From: Nitrospirota bacterium
Lineage (GTDB): Bacteria; Nitrospirota; 9FT-COMBO-42-15; HDB-SIOI813
Reading direction: 5' to 3'
Length of the DNA stretch: 64,000 bases
Assembly (NCBI GenBank): GCA_020851375.1
Contig: JADZCV010000047.1
Coordinates: forward strand, 1-64,000
Position numbers and translations under genes: made by a program. Within the stretch, counting starts at the first letter, position 1. Each line of letters starts with the position of its first letter. Below are positions 1 to 9,232 of this stretch, piece after piece. Below the pieces are notes generated by a model that was given only the letters and a program-made list of their open reading frames with translations, was not told the DNA's origin and did not search any database.

Positions 1-125
1 GGGACAATATAACGGTGGAAGGTGATTTGATAACGCCAATAGCGATGTCCGAGGGGTTGAGGTTTGCAGTGCGTGAGGGCGGCAAGACAGTGGGCGCAGG
101 GGTTATAACAAAGGTAATTGAGTAG
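1..125 (+). CDS. tuf: Elongation factor Tu, C-terminal end (partial)
   Basis: The reading frame starting at base 3 gives the last 40 residues of EF-Tu, the GTPase that delivers aminoacyl-tRNA to the ribosome. The segment is the end of beta-barrel domain 3, with the family-typical [18 protein letters not shown] stretch and the terminal VITKVIE. The 5' part lies outside the window. Its place just before rpsJ matches the common fusA-tuf-rpsJ order of str and S10 operons. It could be either copy if the genome has two tuf genes. Confidence 0.95.
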   Translation, partial: DNITVEGDLITPIAMSEGLRFAVREGGKTVGAGVITKVIE

Positions 126-132
126 AAAGAAG

Positions 133-209
133 GCTGAAGGTTAGGAAGGCTGAAGACTGAAGGGTAATGTACCTTCTTCCTTCAGTCTTCTACCTTCCTC
201 ACCTTCAGT
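133..209. repeat. Imperfect inverted repeat between tuf and rpsJ
   Basis: Arms at 133-163 and 179-209 pair at 27 of 31 positions around a 15-base loop. Each arm is made of purine-rich units such as CTGAAGG and GGAAGG. It fills nearly the whole tuf-rpsJ gap and ends about 20 bases before the rpsJ start. No T-run follows, so it is not a standard intrinsic terminator. It could be an RNA-processing site, a ribosomal-protein target or a dispersed repeat. Confidence 0.75.
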
Positions 210-230
210 CTATTCTTAAAGGAACTTAAA

Positions 231-542
231 ATGGCAATGGGTCAGAAGATTAGGATACGGTTAAAGGGGTATGATTATAAACTGCTTGATCAGTCTGCGG
301 CTGAGATCGTAGATACAGCGAAGAGGACAGGAGCCAGGGTATCAGGTCCGATCCCCCTCCCTACGAGCATAAACAAGTTTACAGTTCTCAGATCGCCTCA
401 TGTAGACAAAAAGTCGAGAGAGCAATTTGAAATGCGGACGCATAAGAGGCTTATTGACATTTATGAACCTACTCCTGAGACAGCGGATGCATTGATGAAG
501 CTGGATATATCTGCAGGCGTTGATGTGGAGATAAAATTATAA
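231..542 (+). CDS. rpsJ: 30S ribosomal protein S10 (NusE)
   Basis: S10 sits in the head of the 30S subunit and also acts as NusE in transcription antitermination. The 103-residue length is normal. The motif RTHKRLIDI (about residues 68-77) and the [12 protein letters not shown]-terminus are typical of the family. The ATG at 231 has AAAGGA seven bases upstream; a second in-frame ATG at 237 is possible but worse spaced. It opens the S10 cluster. Confidence 0.97.
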   Translation: MAMGQKIRIRLKGYDYKLLDQSAAEIVDTAKRTGARVSGPIPLPTSINKFTVLRSPHVDKKSREQFEMRTHKRLIDIYEPTPETADALMKLDISAGVDVEIKL

Positions 543-591
543 TAATTGGCTGATATCTGGTCAGCATGAACTAAGAAAGACAGAACTCAAA

Positions 592-1224
592 ATGATTAAT
601 GGATTGATTGGAATAAAACATGGTATGACGCAGATATTTTCAGCAGATGGCCGCGTAATACCCGTGACAGTGGTTGAAGCCGGACCATGCAGGGTAATAA
701 GAAAGAAGACTGTTGAAAAGGATGGTTATGAGTCTGCTCAGGTGTCCTTCAAAGATGCCAAAGAGAAGCATTTGACAAAAGCGGTCCTGGGGCATTTCAG
801 GAAAAACAAGGTGACGCCTTCAAGATATATAACTGAATTTGGCGGTGATATGTCTGCGCTGACCCCAGGGCAGGAGCTTACAGTGGAGATATTTCAGGAA
901 GGTGATGTGGTGGATGTAAGCGGAGTCACCAAGGGCAAGGGTTTTCAGGGGGTTGTAAAGAGGCATAAATTTGCAGGCGGCCCGGCAACTCATGGATCTA
1001 TGTTTCACAGGGCTCCTGGATCAATCGGAAGCAGTGCTTATCCATCAAGGGTCAGAAAGAACAAAAGGCTTCCGGGGCACATGGGGAACAAGAGGCGTAC
1101 GGTGCAGAATCTTGAGGTTGTTGGCGTGCGAAAAGAAGATAACCTGCTTTTAATAAGGGGGGCTATTCCCGGAAGCAAGGGATCGCTCGTATACGTAAAG
1201 AAGGCCGTCAAGGCGGGTAAATAA
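592..1224 (+). CDS. rplC: 50S ribosomal protein L3
   Basis: L3 is an early-assembly protein of the large subunit that contacts the peptidyl-transferase region through a long loop. The 210-residue product has the family signature around residues 105-115 (GVTKGKGFQG) and the HRAPGSIG loop near residue 143. The ATG at 592 has only a weak upstream ribosome-binding site. It follows rpsJ after about 50 bases and precedes rplD, the standard S10 order. Confidence 0.97.
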   Translation: MINGLIGIKHGMTQIFSADGRVIPVTVVEAGPCRVIRKKTVEKDGYESAQVSFKDAKEKHLTKAVLGHFRKNKVTPSRYITEFGGDMSALTPGQELTVEIFQEGDVVDVSGVTKGKGFQGVVKRHKFAGGPATHGSMFHRAPGSIGSSAYPSRVRKNKRLPGHMGNKRRTVQNLEVVGVRKEDNLLLIRGAIPGSKGSLVYVKKAVKAGK

Positions 1225-1250
1225 TCAGAAAAGTGAGTGTGGGTGATAAG

Positions 1251-1871
1251 ATGCAAGTGCCGGTAGTGGATCTGAACAATAATGTGGTTGGTAATGTAAG
1301 TCTTGATGATAAGATATTTGGTATTCCTGTAAACAGGGCGCTCCTTCATGAAGCAGTGACGCTGTCATTAAATAATCAGCGGCAGGGGACTCATGAGACC
1401 AAGACAAGGGCTGATGTCAGCGGCGGCGGGAAAAAGCCATGGAAGCAAAAGGGGTCAGGCAGGGCCAGATCCGGTTCTTCAAGATCTCCTGTCTGGAGGA
1501 GCGGTGGTATTGTGTTTGGTCCGCATCAGCGTGACTACTCCTATAGCATGCCAAGGAAGAAGGGCAGGCTTGCGTTGTTCAGTGCCCTTTCATCAAAACT
1601 AAAGGATAATAATCTTGTAGTAATTGATTCTTTTGGCATCAAGGATGGAAAGACCAGGGAGGTCGTATCACTTTTGCGCAGGCTGAATGTATCAGACAGC
1701 ACCCTGATTGTATGTGATGCCGGGAATGAGGCTCTATACAGGGGTGGGCGCAATGTAGCTGGAGTTGCTGTTATTGATGTTGAGCAAATTAATGTCTACG
1801 ATCTTTTAAAATTCAAGAACCTTATTATCACGAAGGATTGTATTGAGAAAGTGGCTGAGGTGTGGTCGTGA
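1251..1871 (+). CDS. rplD: 50S ribosomal protein L4
   Basis: L4 lines the peptide exit tunnel; in enterobacteria it also represses its own S10 operon, which cannot be judged here. The extended loop KPWKQKGSGRARSGS and the RSPVWRSGG segment are clear. I chose the ATG at 1251 (206 residues, MQVPVV...), preceded by GGGTGAT, over an in-frame GTG at 1233 that would add six residues and lacks a good ribosome-binding site. The gene overlaps rplW by four bases. Confidence 0.95.
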   Translation: MQVPVVDLNNNVVGNVSLDDKIFGIPVNRALLHEAVTLSLNNQRQGTHETKTRADVSGGGKKPWKQKGSGRARSGSSRSPVWRSGGIVFGPHQRDYSYSMPRKKGRLALFSALSSKLKDNNLVVIDSFGIKDGKTREVVSLLRRLNVSDSTLIVCDAGNEALYRGGRNVAGVAVIDVEQINVYDLLKFKNLIITKDCIEKVAEVWS

Positions 1872-2161
1872 ATATTGATATCCATGATATAATATGCTAT
1901 CCGATTATTACGGAGCGCAGTACAGTGCTTCGTGAGGAGATGAATAAGGTGCTGTTTGTTGTGAATGCCAGGGCGAATAAAATACAGGTAAAGCAAGCGG
2001 TTGAAGAATTGCTTAAAGTAAAGGTTGAGAAAATAAACCTGATCAGTGTGCATGGGAAAAAGAAGCGGCTTGGCAAGTTTGAGGGTGTCCGGCCCGGAAG
2101 GAAAAAGGCAATTGTAACCCTGAAAAAAGGGGAAAAACTCGAAATATTTGAGGGCGCGTAA
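1868..2161 (+). CDS. rplW: 50S ribosomal protein L23
   Basis: L23 lies at the tunnel exit and docks trigger factor and SRP. The protein has the family's IHDIICYPIITERS start and conserved basic C-terminal half. I placed the start at GTG 1868, where GTGA overlaps the rplD stop, because TGAGG lies seven bases upstream. An in-frame GTG at 1862 would sit almost on top of that site. The result is 97 residues, a normal length. Confidence 0.95.
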   Translation: MNIDIHDIICYPIITERSTVLREEMNKVLFVVNARANKIQVKQAVEELLKVKVEKINLISVHGKKKRLGKFEGVRPGRKKAIVTLKKGEKLEIFEGA

Positions 2162-2164
2162 GTT

Positions 2165-2986
2165 ATGGGGCTGAAAAAATTTAAACCAACATCTCCAGGA
2201 GTAAGGGGAAAGACAAGTCTTACATTTGATGAGATAACCAGGTCAAAGCCTGAGAAATCGCTTGTATCATCAAAGCAGCAGCATGGTGGCAGGAATAATA
2301 ACGGTCATATCACCGCTGATCATAAGGGGGGCGGTCATAGAAAGCTTTATCGTCAGATTGACTTTAAACGGGACAAGACAGCAGTCCCGGCAAAGGTTGC
2401 TGCTATTGAATATGATCCGAACAGGACTGCCCGGATCGCTTTATTGCATTACACAGACGGAGAAAAGAGATACATCATTGCTCCGGAAGGTTTGAGGGTG
2501 GGCGATCTCGTAAGCTCTGGTCCGGACAGCGAGATCAGGGTGGGAAATGCCCTTCCTCTGGCAAATATACCGCTGGGTACGGTTGTTCATAATGTGGAGT
2601 TGATGCCTGGCAGGGGTGCAAGACTGGCAAGAAGTGCAGGTGCAGCAGTTCAGTTGATGGCCAGGGATGGTGATTACGCGACAATCAGAATGGGGTCCGG
2701 TGAGATAAGGATGGTTAATTCGAGGTGTATGGCAACGCTTGGTCAGGTCGGAAATGTTGAGCATTTTAATGTTTCCATAGGAAAGGCCGGCAGGTCACGT
2801 TGGCTTGGAAAGAGGCCTCATGTGAGAGGTGTTGCAATGAACCCTGTGGATCATCCTCATGGTGGAGGCGAGGGTAAGACATCAGGGGGAAGGCATCCGT
2901 GTACCCCGTGGGGCAAACCGACCAAGGGTTATAAGACGCGCAGGAATAAGACTACTGGTAAATTGATTATAAAGCGGAGGAAGTAA
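2165..2986 (+). CDS. rplB: 50S ribosomal protein L2
   Basis: L2 is one of the most conserved large-subunit proteins and is needed for subunit joining and peptidyl transfer. The 273 residues include the hallmark [12 protein letters not shown] loop (about residues 223-234), containing the functional histidine region, and a basic C-terminal tail ending KLIIKRRK. It starts three bases after the rplW stop, consistent with coupled translation. Confidence 0.98.
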   Translation: MGLKKFKPTSPGVRGKTSLTFDEITRSKPEKSLVSSKQQHGGRNNNGHITADHKGGGHRKLYRQIDFKRDKTAVPAKVAAIEYDPNRTARIALLHYTDGEKRYIIAPEGLRVGDLVSSGPDSEIRVGNALPLANIPLGTVVHNVELMPGRGARLARSAGAAVQLMARDGDYATIRMGSGEIRMVNSRCMATLGQVGNVEHFNVSIGKAGRSRWLGKRPHVRGVAMNPVDHPHGGGEGKTSGGRHPCTPWGKPTKGYKTRRNKTTGKLIIKRRK

Positions 2987-2991
2987 GGTAA

Positions 2992-3279
2992 ATGGCACGT
3001 TCCATCAAAAAAGGACCTTTTATAGACTCTCATCTTTCAAAAAAGATTGAGGTGATGAATCAGGCAGGTGAGAAGAAGATAATCAAGACATGGTCAAGAA
3101 GGTCAACTATAATCCCTGAAATGATAGGCCATACTATAGCTGTGCACAACGGAAAGAAATTTATTCCTGTCTATGTAACTGAGAATATGATCGGTCACAA
3201 GCTTGGAGAATTTTCCCCCACGAGGACGTTTAAGGCGCACTCCGGCGCCAAGACAGAGAAATCTACTGCATTAAAATAA
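2992..3279 (+). CDS. rpsS: 30S ribosomal protein S19
   Basis: S19 pairs with S13 in the head of the 30S subunit near the A-site tRNA. The 95-residue protein starts [10 protein letters not shown] and carries the conserved [15 protein letters not shown] and [12 protein letters not shown] blocks. A purine-rich AGGAAG lies just upstream of the ATG, overlapping the end of rplB. The rplB-rpsS-rplV order is canonical. Confidence 0.98.
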   Translation: MARSIKKGPFIDSHLSKKIEVMNQAGEKKIIKTWSRRSTIIPEMIGHTIAVHNGKKFIPVYVTENMIGHKLGEFSPTRTFKAHSGAKTEKSTALK

Positions 3280-3311
3280 CAGGGTTATAAGACAGGGGAG
3301 TCGTAAACTAT

Positions 3312-3662
3312 ATGGAAGCGAAGGCTATATTAAGATATGCAAGGGTGGCGCCAAGGAAGGCAAGGCGCGTTATGAATCTTGTCCGCGGCAAAGATGTCGG
3401 TGAGGCGCTGAATATTCTCAAGTTCCTGCCGCAGCATGCGTCATTTACGATAGATAAGGTGCTCAAATCTGCTATAGCAAATGCGAAGCAAAAAAACATC
3501 GGAGATGTGGATGACCTGATCATTAGCAGCGCATATGTGGACCATGGACCGGCGCTAAAGAGGTTTAAGGCAGGACCAATGGGGCGTGGCATGAGCAGAA
3601 AGCGTCATATGAGTCATATAACTGTAGTGTTGTCTCCTAAAGAGGCAGTAAAAAGGCATTAA
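3312..3662 (+). CDS. rplV: 50S ribosomal protein L22
   Basis: L22 contributes a long hairpin to the exit tunnel, the site of macrolide-resistance changes in other bacteria. The product has 116 residues, with the APRKARRVMNLVRGK N-terminal block and the tunnel hairpin KAGPMGRGMSRKRHMSHITV near the C-terminus. It follows rpsS by 32 bases. Confidence 0.97.
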   Translation: MEAKAILRYARVAPRKARRVMNLVRGKDVGEALNILKFLPQHASFTIDKVLKSAIANAKQKNIGDVDDLIISSAYVDHGPALKRFKAGPMGRGMSRKRHMSHITVVLSPKEAVKRH

Positions 3663-3693
3663 TAAAACGTATTAAGTAAGGGAGGGGGTCAGC

Positions 3694-4350
3694 TTGGGAC
3701 AGAAGGTTCATCCGGTTGGGTTCAGATTGGGATATATTAAGTCATGGCAATCCAGGTGGTATGCAGAGCGCGGGTATGCTGCATTACTGCATGAGGACCT
3801 TAAGGTGAGAAGACTTGTCAAGAGTAAGCTGGCTCACGCAGGTGTTTCCACTATAGGCATTGAACGTTCTACCCAGACTGCAAAGGTTAATATTCATACG
3901 GCCAGGCCCGGAATCATTATAGGAAGAAAAGGGGCTGAGGTTGAAAAGTTGAAAAAGGACCTGGAGGCGCTTACTGGCAAGCAGGTCTTTGTAAATATAC
4001 TTGAGATAAAGAAACCGGAGATTGACTCACAGCTTGTTGCAGAAAATATCGCATCGCAACTGGTGAAGAGGATTGCCTTCAGAAGGGCAATGAAAAAGAG
4101 CGTTGCTTCTGCCATGAGGTTTGGTGCGCAGGGGATAAAGATACAATGTTCAGGCCGTCTTGCCGGCTCAGAGATTGCGAGGACAGAATGGTACCGTGAA
4201 GGTCAGGTACCACTGCACACCCTCAGGGCTGACATTGATTATGGATTTGCAGAGGCAAAGACTACATATGGGCAGATTGGCATTAAGGTATGGATCTACA
4301 AGGGAGAGGTACTTTCTGACAGGGAGGATATAGCAGGTGTTAGCGCCTAA
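3694..4350 (+). CDS. rpsC: 30S ribosomal protein S3
   Basis: S3 forms part of the mRNA entry channel. The 218-residue sequence starts [13 protein letters not shown] from a TTG codon with GGGAGGGGG about seven bases upstream. A KH domain is visible, with the GRKG loop inside [16 protein letters not shown] (about residues 70-85), and the C-terminal domain is complete. Its end overlaps the start of rplP by 14 bases. Confidence 0.97.
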   Translation: MGQKVHPVGFRLGYIKSWQSRWYAERGYAALLHEDLKVRRLVKSKLAHAGVSTIGIERSTQTAKVNIHTARPGIIIGRKGAEVEKLKKDLEALTGKQVFVNILEIKKPEIDSQLVAENIASQLVKRIAFRRAMKKSVASAMRFGAQGIKIQCSGRLAGSEIARTEWYREGQVPLHTLRADIDYGFAEAKTTYGQIGIKVWIYKGEVLSDREDIAGVSA

Positions 4351-4756
4351 GAAGATAAAACACAGGAAGCGTCACAAGGGACGCACTAACGGCAAGGCGA
4401 CGAGAGGGGCTGACCTTAGTTTTGGAACATTTGGCCTTAAGACTCTGGAGCCTGGGCTTATTACGGCAAGGCAGATAGAGGCTGCCCGTATTGCTATAAC
4501 AAGGCACGTCAAGCGCGGCGGAAGGGTATGGATAAGGATATTTCCCGATAAGCCTGTAACCAAGAAGCCGGCTGAGACGAGGATGGGAAAAGGCAAGGGG
4601 CCTGTTGAAGGATGGGTTGCAGTCGTGCTTCCCGGGCGCATATTATATGAGATGGATGGTGTTACAAAAGAGATTGCCAAAGAGGCATTGAGGCTTGCGT
4701 CACATAAGCTGCCTGTAGCGACTAAATTTATTGAAAGAGGCGGGGAGGTCATATGA
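4337..4756 (+). CDS. rplP: 50S ribosomal protein L16
   Basis: L16 stabilises the A-site region of the large subunit. The 139-residue product has the family core, including [14 protein letters not shown] and the basic N-terminus [14 protein letters not shown]. It starts with GTG inside the end of rpsC, consistent with translational coupling, and its own end forms an ATGA overlap with rpmC. Confidence 0.96.
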   Translation: MLAPKKIKHRKRHKGRTNGKATRGADLSFGTFGLKTLEPGLITARQIEAARIAITRHVKRGGRVWIRIFPDKPVTKKPAETRMGKGKGPVEGWVAVVLPGRILYEMDGVTKEIAKEALRLASHKLPVATKFIERGGEVI

Positions 4757-4950
4757 AACTGAAAGAGATGCTCGGCGCCACCCTGGAGGAGCTCGCAGGA
4801 CGTGAGACAGAATTGAAAAGAGAGATGTTTAATCTTAGATTCCAGCAGGCTGTTGGCGGAAGTCTTGAGAATCCAATGCGCATCAGAAACGTAAGGAAGG
4901 AAATTGCGAGGCTTAAGACTGTGGTTCAGCAGAGGAAGGCGGAGGGGTAA
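4753..4950 (+). CDS. rpmC: 50S ribosomal protein L29
   Basis: L29 is a small helical hairpin at the tunnel exit beside L23. The 65 residues show the family pattern, with LFNLRFQ-type spacing ([11 protein letters not shown]) and a C-terminal [11 protein letters not shown] helix. It shares ATGA with rplP and a single base with rpsQ, so three genes are tightly coupled. Confidence 0.96.
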   Translation: MKLKEMLGATLEELAGRETELKREMFNLRFQQAVGGSLENPMRIRNVRKEIARLKTVVQQRKAEG

Positions 4951-5213
4951 TGGCTGTAAAGAGGCGGAAAGAATTCGTGGGCCGGGTGATAAGTGACAGG
5001 ATGAACAAGACGGTGACCGTGCTTGTTGAAAATCTGTACAGGCACCCGACATATGGAAAGATAGTTAAAAGGCGGATGAAATTCAAGGCACATGATGAAG
5101 ATAACAAGTGTCACACAGGCGATAAGGTAAAGATTATTGAGACAAGGCCTATAAGCAAAGATAAGCATTGGGCAGTTATTGACATACTTGAAAGCAGTCA
5201 GGCAGGGGAATAG
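4950..5213 (+). CDS. rpsQ: 30S ribosomal protein S17
   Basis: S17 is a primary 16S rRNA binder of the 30S body. The 87-residue OB-fold protein has [18 protein letters not shown] and the [11 protein letters not shown] block. Its ATG uses the last base of the rpmC stop codon. GGCGGAGGGG upstream gives a good ribosome-binding site inside rpmC. Confidence 0.97.
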   Translation: MAVKRRKEFVGRVISDRMNKTVTVLVENLYRHPTYGKIVKRRMKFKAHDEDNKCHTGDKVKIIETRPISKDKHWAVIDILESSQAGE

Positions 5214-5221
5214 GAACTAAC

Positions 5222-5590
5222 ATGATTCAGCCAAGGACAATATTAGAAGTCGCGGATAACTCAGGTGCAAAGAAGGTTATGTGTGTAAGGGTAATGGGCG
5301 GATCCAATAAAAGGTATGCCGGCATCGGCGATGTCATCGTTGTAAGTGTTAAAGAGGCGATCCCGGATGGAACTGCAAAGAAAGGCCAGGTTGCCAAGGC
5401 TGTAGTTGTAAGGTCAGTAGACAGCCTTCGCCGTGACGATGGTTCTTATATCAGATTTGACAAGAATGCTGCGGTTCTTATCAATGCCCAGGGCGAACCG
5501 GTAGGCACTAGAATCTTCGGCCCCGTGGCCAGAGAGCTAAGGTGGAAGAAATTCATGAAAATTATTTCTCTTGCTCCGGAGGTGGTCTGA
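5222..5590 (+). CDS. rplN: 50S ribosomal protein L14
   Basis: L14 sits at the subunit interface and forms bridges with the small subunit. The 122-residue sequence is typical: [21 protein letters not shown] at the N-terminus and a final SLAPEVV. The stop codon overlaps the next start as TGATG, coupling it to rplX. Confidence 0.98.
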   Translation: MIQPRTILEVADNSGAKKVMCVRVMGGSNKRYAGIGDVIVVSVKEAIPDGTAKKGQVAKAVVVRSVDSLRRDDGSYIRFDKNAAVLINAQGEPVGTRIFGPVARELRWKKFMKIISLAPEVV

Positions 5591-5910
5591 TGCAGTTAAG
5601 AATCAGGAAAGGTGACACAGTTGAGGCCATTTATGGAAAAGAAAAAGGCAAGAGGGGCAAGGTCCTCAGGGTGTTGTCATCAAAGGGGAGCAGATTTGTG
5701 CTCGTCGAGAAGCTCAATATGATAAAAAAACATATGAAGCCTTCACAAAAGATCAAAGAGGGCGGCATACTTGAACGGGAAGGACCGTTGCATATATCCA
5801 ACGTATCCATGGTTTGTCCAAAATGCAGCAAGGCTACAAGGGTAGGAATGCAGGCAGGTGATGATAAGAAGATGCGTTATTGTAAGAAGTGCAGGGAGAT
5901 AATAGATTAG
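5590..5910 (+). CDS. rplX: 50S ribosomal protein L24
   Basis: L24 initiates large-subunit assembly. The KOW motif is visible near the start (GDTVEAIYGKEKGKRGKV), and the C-terminal half carries CPKC and CKKC pairs, a zinc-ribbon-like feature of many L24 proteins. I placed the start at ATG 5590, giving 106 residues, because it has CCGGAGG upstream and overlaps the rplN stop. An in-frame upstream start at 5542 would add 16 residues unlike any L24. Confidence 0.96.
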   Translation: MQLRIRKGDTVEAIYGKEKGKRGKVLRVLSSKGSRFVLVEKLNMIKKHMKPSQKIKEGGILEREGPLHISNVSMVCPKCSKATRVGMQAGDDKKMRYCKKCREIID

Positions 5911-5940
5911 TTAACTTTTTTTGTTGAATAAAGGTACATT

Positions 5941-6507
5941 ATGGGAAAAGGTGAAGCAAAAAAGAGTCAGCCAAGATTAAAGGAAAAATATCAAAAGGAG
6001 GTTGTTCTCGCACTGATTCAGGAGTTTTCTTACGAAAATCCCGTTCAGGCGCCTCATATTGAAAAGATTATAATCAATGCAGGTATTGGTGAGGCTGTTC
6101 AGAATGTTAAATTGCTGGATGGGGTAGTTGAAGAACTGAAACAGATTTGCGGACAGCAGCCACTTGTCAGGAAGTCAAAGAAGGCTATAGCGACTTTCAA
6201 GCTTCGCGCCGGGATGCCTATAGGTTGCAAGGTTACCCTCAGGGGCGACAGGATGTACGAGTTTCTTGACAGATTAATCAGCATTGCATTACCCAGGATA
6301 AGGGACTTCAGGGGGATTAACGGAAATGCATTTGATGGGCAGGGAAATTATACCCTTGGTTTAAAAGAGCAGATCATCTTCCCTGAAATTAAGTATGAGT
6401 CTGTAACATTCGTACATGGCTTTGACATTACAATAGTTACAAGCGCAGTAAATGACAATGAGGGTAAGGCTTTATTGAAGATGATGGGTATGCCGTTCAG
6501 AAATTAA
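5941..6507 (+). CDS. rplE: 50S ribosomal protein L5
   Basis: L5 binds 5S rRNA and contacts P-site tRNA. The 188-residue protein shows conserved [29 protein letters not shown] and [12 protein letters not shown] blocks. An N-terminal extension of about ten residues ([10 protein letters not shown]) is slightly longer than in many relatives. The gene follows rplX by 30 bases. Confidence 0.97.
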   Translation: MGKGEAKKSQPRLKEKYQKEVVLALIQEFSYENPVQAPHIEKIIINAGIGEAVQNVKLLDGVVEELKQICGQQPLVRKSKKAIATFKLRAGMPIGCKVTLRGDRMYEFLDRLISIALPRIRDFRGINGNAFDGQGNYTLGLKEQIIFPEIKYESVTFVHGFDITIVTSAVNDNEGKALLKMMGMPFRN

Positions 6508-6526
6508 AGTAACTGATGGAGGGAAT

Positions 6527-6712
6527 GTGGCAAAGAAGTCTCTGATAGCAAAATCAAAACTGGAACCCAGGTTTAAGGTTCGAAAGTATAACAGGTGTCC
6601 GTTGTGCGGGCGGGCGAGGGCATTTTTACGGAAATTTCAGATGTGCCGTATATGTTTCAGGTCTCACAGCCTCCTGGGTGAAATTCCGGGAGTAATCAAG
6701 TCGAGCTGGTAG
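6527..6712 (+). CDS. rpsN: 30S ribosomal protein S14, zinc-binding type Z
   Basis: S14 completes the head of the 30S subunit. This is the short zinc form: 61 residues with Cys24-Cys27 and Cys40-Cys43 forming a ribbon. Zinc-free paralogues of about 100 residues lack these cysteines. The start is GTG at 6527 with GGAGGGAAT upstream. It lies between rplE and rpsH, as in most spc operons. Confidence 0.97.
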   Translation: MAKKSLIAKSKLEPRFKVRKYNRCPLCGRARAFLRKFQMCRICFRSHSLLGEIPGVIKSSW

Positions 6713-6728
6713 AAGGAGCGATTAAATT

Positions 6729-7127
6729 ATGGTAATGACAGATCCTATAGCAGACATGCTGACAAGAATAAGAAATGCGAGTAACCAAAAGCATTCTGTG
6801 GTTGAAATACCATTGTCCAAACTGAAACTTGAGATGGCAAGGATTCTCAAGGAAAGTGGTTTTGTTTCGGGTTATAGTGTTGACGGAGATGGAATAGACA
6901 GGAAGATCTCTGTTCATTTGAAGTATAGCAGGAATGACATTCCGGTACTTACTGGTATTAAGCGGGTCAGTAAACCGGGGTGCAGGGTTTATGTGGGCAA
7001 AGATGAGATTCCGCGCGTTGTGGGCGGGATCGGAGTTGCCATACTTTCGACATCCAGAGGGCTTCTGTCAGACAGGGAAGCACGGAGAGACGAGGTTGGC
7101 GGTGAACTGTTGTGTTATGTCTGGTAA
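6729..7127 (+). CDS. rpsH: 30S ribosomal protein S8
   Basis: S8 is a primary binder of the central 16S rRNA domain and, in enterobacteria, the repressor of the spc operon. The 132 residues include DPIADMLTRIRNA at the N-terminus and the terminal LLSDREARRDEVGGELLCYVW. AAGGAG lies about ten bases before ATG 6729; an in-frame ATG at 6735 is an alternative. Confidence 0.97.
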   Translation: MVMTDPIADMLTRIRNASNQKHSVVEIPLSKLKLEMARILKESGFVSGYSVDGDGIDRKISVHLKYSRNDIPVLTGIKRVSKPGCRVYVGKDEIPRVVGGIGVAILSTSRGLLSDREARRDEVGGELLCYVW

Positions 7128-7148
7128 CAATATCAAGGGGTAAATAAC

Positions 7149-7688
7149 GTGTCAAGGATTGGCAAGAAACCTATAGTAATCCCCAAAGGGGTGGAAGTCA
7201 GGATAGAAAGTAATATAGTGTCTGTTAAGGGGCCAAAGGGAAATTTACAAAAGGCATTCTCAGGAGACGTGAATATTTCGAAGGATGACGGTAATATCTC
7301 AGTTGCCGCTTGCGGCAATGAAAAACACTACAGATCTCTTCACGGACTTACACGGACACTTATATCCAATATGATAGAAGGTGTAACCAATGGATATGAG
7401 AAGGTGCTTGAAATTAGCGGTGTTGGTTATAAATCAGCGCTGCAGGGCAGGAATATCATGCTGAATTTGGGTTACTCTCATCAGGTTACTTTTCCGCTTC
7501 CTGCAGGCATAGATGCCACTATTGACAAACAGACTGTAATTACACTTAAGGGGTCTGATAAGGAGTTGCTGGGGCAGGTTGCCGCAAATATACGTGGAAT
7601 GCGCATGCCAGAACCTTATAAGGGCAAGGGTATTAAATATAAGAGTGAACGCATACTTAGAAAAGCCGGGAAGACCGGTAAGAAATAG
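7149..7688 (+). CDS. rplF: 50S ribosomal protein L6
   Basis: L6 lies near the factor-binding region of the large subunit. The 179-residue protein has two similar domains, begins [15 protein letters not shown] from a GTG codon, and contains the conserved [15 protein letters not shown] segment near the C-terminus. It precedes rplR in the usual order. Confidence 0.97.
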   Translation: MSRIGKKPIVIPKGVEVRIESNIVSVKGPKGNLQKAFSGDVNISKDDGNISVAACGNEKHYRSLHGLTRTLISNMIEGVTNGYEKVLEISGVGYKSALQGRNIMLNLGYSHQVTFPLPAGIDATIDKQTVITLKGSDKELLGQVAANIRGMRMPEPYKGKGIKYKSERILRKAGKTGKK

Positions 7689-7699
7689 GGAGGATTAAG

Positions 7700-8047
7700 T
7701 TGTCTAAAGCAGATTCAAGGGAGAAGAGGCATAACAGGGTCAGGAAAAAGATCAGCGGAACAGAGGAGAGGCCAAGGCTGAGCGTATACAAGAGTAACCG
7801 CTTTATCTATGCCCAGCTGATTGATGACATGAAAGGTCACACCCTTGTTAGCGCATCCTCCATAGAGGAAGCGCTGCGAAGTGGCAATGTAAATTGTGAA
7901 CTCTCAAAGAAGGTTGGCCTGTTGATAGGAAAACGGGCAGTGGAGCGCGGTATAAAAGCGGTTGTCTTTGATCGCAGCGGCTACAGGTATCATGGTAATA
8001 TTAAGTCCCTGGCAGAAGGCGCCAGAGAAGGCGGACTGGAATTTTAA
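7700..8047 (+). CDS. rplR: 50S ribosomal protein L18
   Basis: L18 delivers and anchors 5S rRNA together with L5. The 115-residue protein has a basic N-terminus ([14 protein letters not shown]) and the conserved [20 protein letters not shown] block. The start is TTG at 7700 with GGGAGGA about six bases upstream. Non-ATG starts recur in this operon. Confidence 0.97.
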   Translation: MSKADSREKRHNRVRKKISGTEERPRLSVYKSNRFIYAQLIDDMKGHTLVSASSIEEALRSGNVNCELSKKVGLLIGKRAVERGIKAVVFDRSGYRYHGNIKSLAEGAREGGLEF

Positions 8048-8073
8048 TGCACTGTATTTGTTAGGGGGGGGTC

Positions 8074-8571
8074 TTGAAGAAGATTAATGCGGACGAACTT
8101 ACTTTAAAAGATAAGGTTGTTTACATAAACAGAGTTGCCAAAGTGGTTAAAGGCGGGAGGAGATTCAGCTTCAGCGCACTCGTTGTGATAGGCGACGAGA
8201 ATGGTTGCGTGGGATTTGGCAAGGGCAAGGCTTCCGAAGTCCCGGAAGCTATACGCAAGGCAATGGAGCATGCCAAAAAGAATCTTGTAAAATTTCCTTT
8301 ATCTAATGCAACTGTACCGCATGAAATAATCGGACGTTTCGGCGCCGAGTCTGTGGTCATCAGACCTGCCTCATCAGGTACAGGGATAATTGCAGGAGGG
8401 GCTGTCAGGGCAATGATGGAGGTCGCAGGAGTGCAAAACGTATTGTGCAAGTCCCTTGGCAGTGGCAATCCTTTTAATGTGGTACGTGCAACTATAGAGG
8501 GTTTGAAATCATTACGTATACCTGAAGATGTGCTGAAAATGCGCGAGACTAAATCAGAGAGTGCATGCTGA
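8074..8571 (+). CDS. rpsE: 30S ribosomal protein S5
   Basis: S5 helps set decoding accuracy and unwinds mRNA at the entry site with S3 and S4. The 165-residue product has the N-terminal double-stranded RNA-binding fold ([16 protein letters not shown]-like) and the C-terminal block [17 protein letters not shown]. The start is TTG at 8074 after a run of seven G residues. Confidence 0.97.
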   Translation: MKKINADELTLKDKVVYINRVAKVVKGGRRFSFSALVVIGDENGCVGFGKGKASEVPEAIRKAMEHAKKNLVKFPLSNATVPHEIIGRFGAESVVIRPASSGTGIIAGGAVRAMMEVAGVQNVLCKSLGSGNPFNVVRATIEGLKSLRIPEDVLKMRETKSESAC

Positions 8572-8607
8572 TCTGATTAAATAACCTCTGAATTTCCGGA
8601 GAATATA

Positions 8608-8799
8608 ATGAAAAAGATTGCGATAAGGCAGGTCAGGAGCGGGATAGGGACTCCTGTAAAACAAAGGTTAGTTATTAAAGGATTGGGTTTAAGGCGAATA
8701 GGGCACACTGTTATGCGGGACGATACACCTGAAACAAGAGGTATGGTCTGGAAGATCAGGCATCTTGTAGAGGTGGTGGAGGGGGCCGATGAAGCTTAA
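8608..8799 (+). CDS. rpmD: 50S ribosomal protein L30
   Basis: L30 is a small, non-universal large-subunit protein. The 63 residues include the family motif RLVIKGLGLRRIGHTV and the TPETRGMVWKIRHLV segment. TCCGGAGAAT upstream gives the ribosome-binding site. Its end overlaps rplO by 11 bases. Confidence 0.96.
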   Translation: MKKIAIRQVRSGIGTPVKQRLVIKGLGLRRIGHTVMRDDTPETRGMVWKIRHLVEVVEGADEA

Positions 8800-9232
8800 T
8801 GAATTAGGACCTGCAAAGGGTGCTAAAAAGAAACGCAAGATTGTTGGCAGGGGGCCCGGTTCAGGCCATGGCAAGACTTCTGCAAAGGGACACAAGGGAC
8901 AGCTTGCCCGTTCCGGTGGGGGGAAGGGGCCTGGTTTTGAAGGCGGTCAGATGCCGCTTCAGAGGAGACTGATCAAAAGGGGGTTTAAGAATCCCTTTAA
9001 GATAAAATATGATGTGGTTAATCTTGATACTCTTGATAAGTATTTTAAGGCTGGTGAAACCGTTACTCCGGATACCCTTTCTGGAAAGGGTATAGTTAAA
9101 AGATCTGCAGATGCCATAAAAATCCTCAGCCGCGGAGAGATAAACAAGCCGCTGCTGGTAAAGGCCAATAAATTCAGCAGGAAGGCTATTGAGATGATCC
9201 AGAGCGCCGGTGGAACTGCAGAGGTAATTTAA
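8789..9232 (+). CDS. rplO: 50S ribosomal protein L15
   Basis: L15 is a late-assembly protein of the large subunit. The glycine- and lysine-rich N-terminal half is characteristic (GRGPGSGHGKTSAKGHKGQ), and the 147-residue length is normal. It starts inside rpmD and its stop is directly followed by the secY start. Confidence 0.97.
   Translation: MKLNELGPAKGAKKKRKIVGRGPGSGHGKTSAKGHKGQLARSGGGKGPGFEGGQMPLQRRLIKRGFKNPFKIKYDVVNLDTLDKYFKAGETVTPDTLSGKGIVKRSADAIKILSRGEINKPLLVKANKFSRKAIEMIQSAGGTAEVI

Noticed and set aside
820-1008. Minus-strand open frame inside rplC
   Set aside because: It lies wholly within a conserved ribosomal gene, shows no family features and is a shadow. Many similar frames on both strands were dropped for the same reason.
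4372-5052. 226-codon minus-strand frame across rplP, rpmC and rpsQ
   Set aside because: Antisense to three secure ribosomal genes, Ser/Pro/Leu-rich composition typical of shadow frames.
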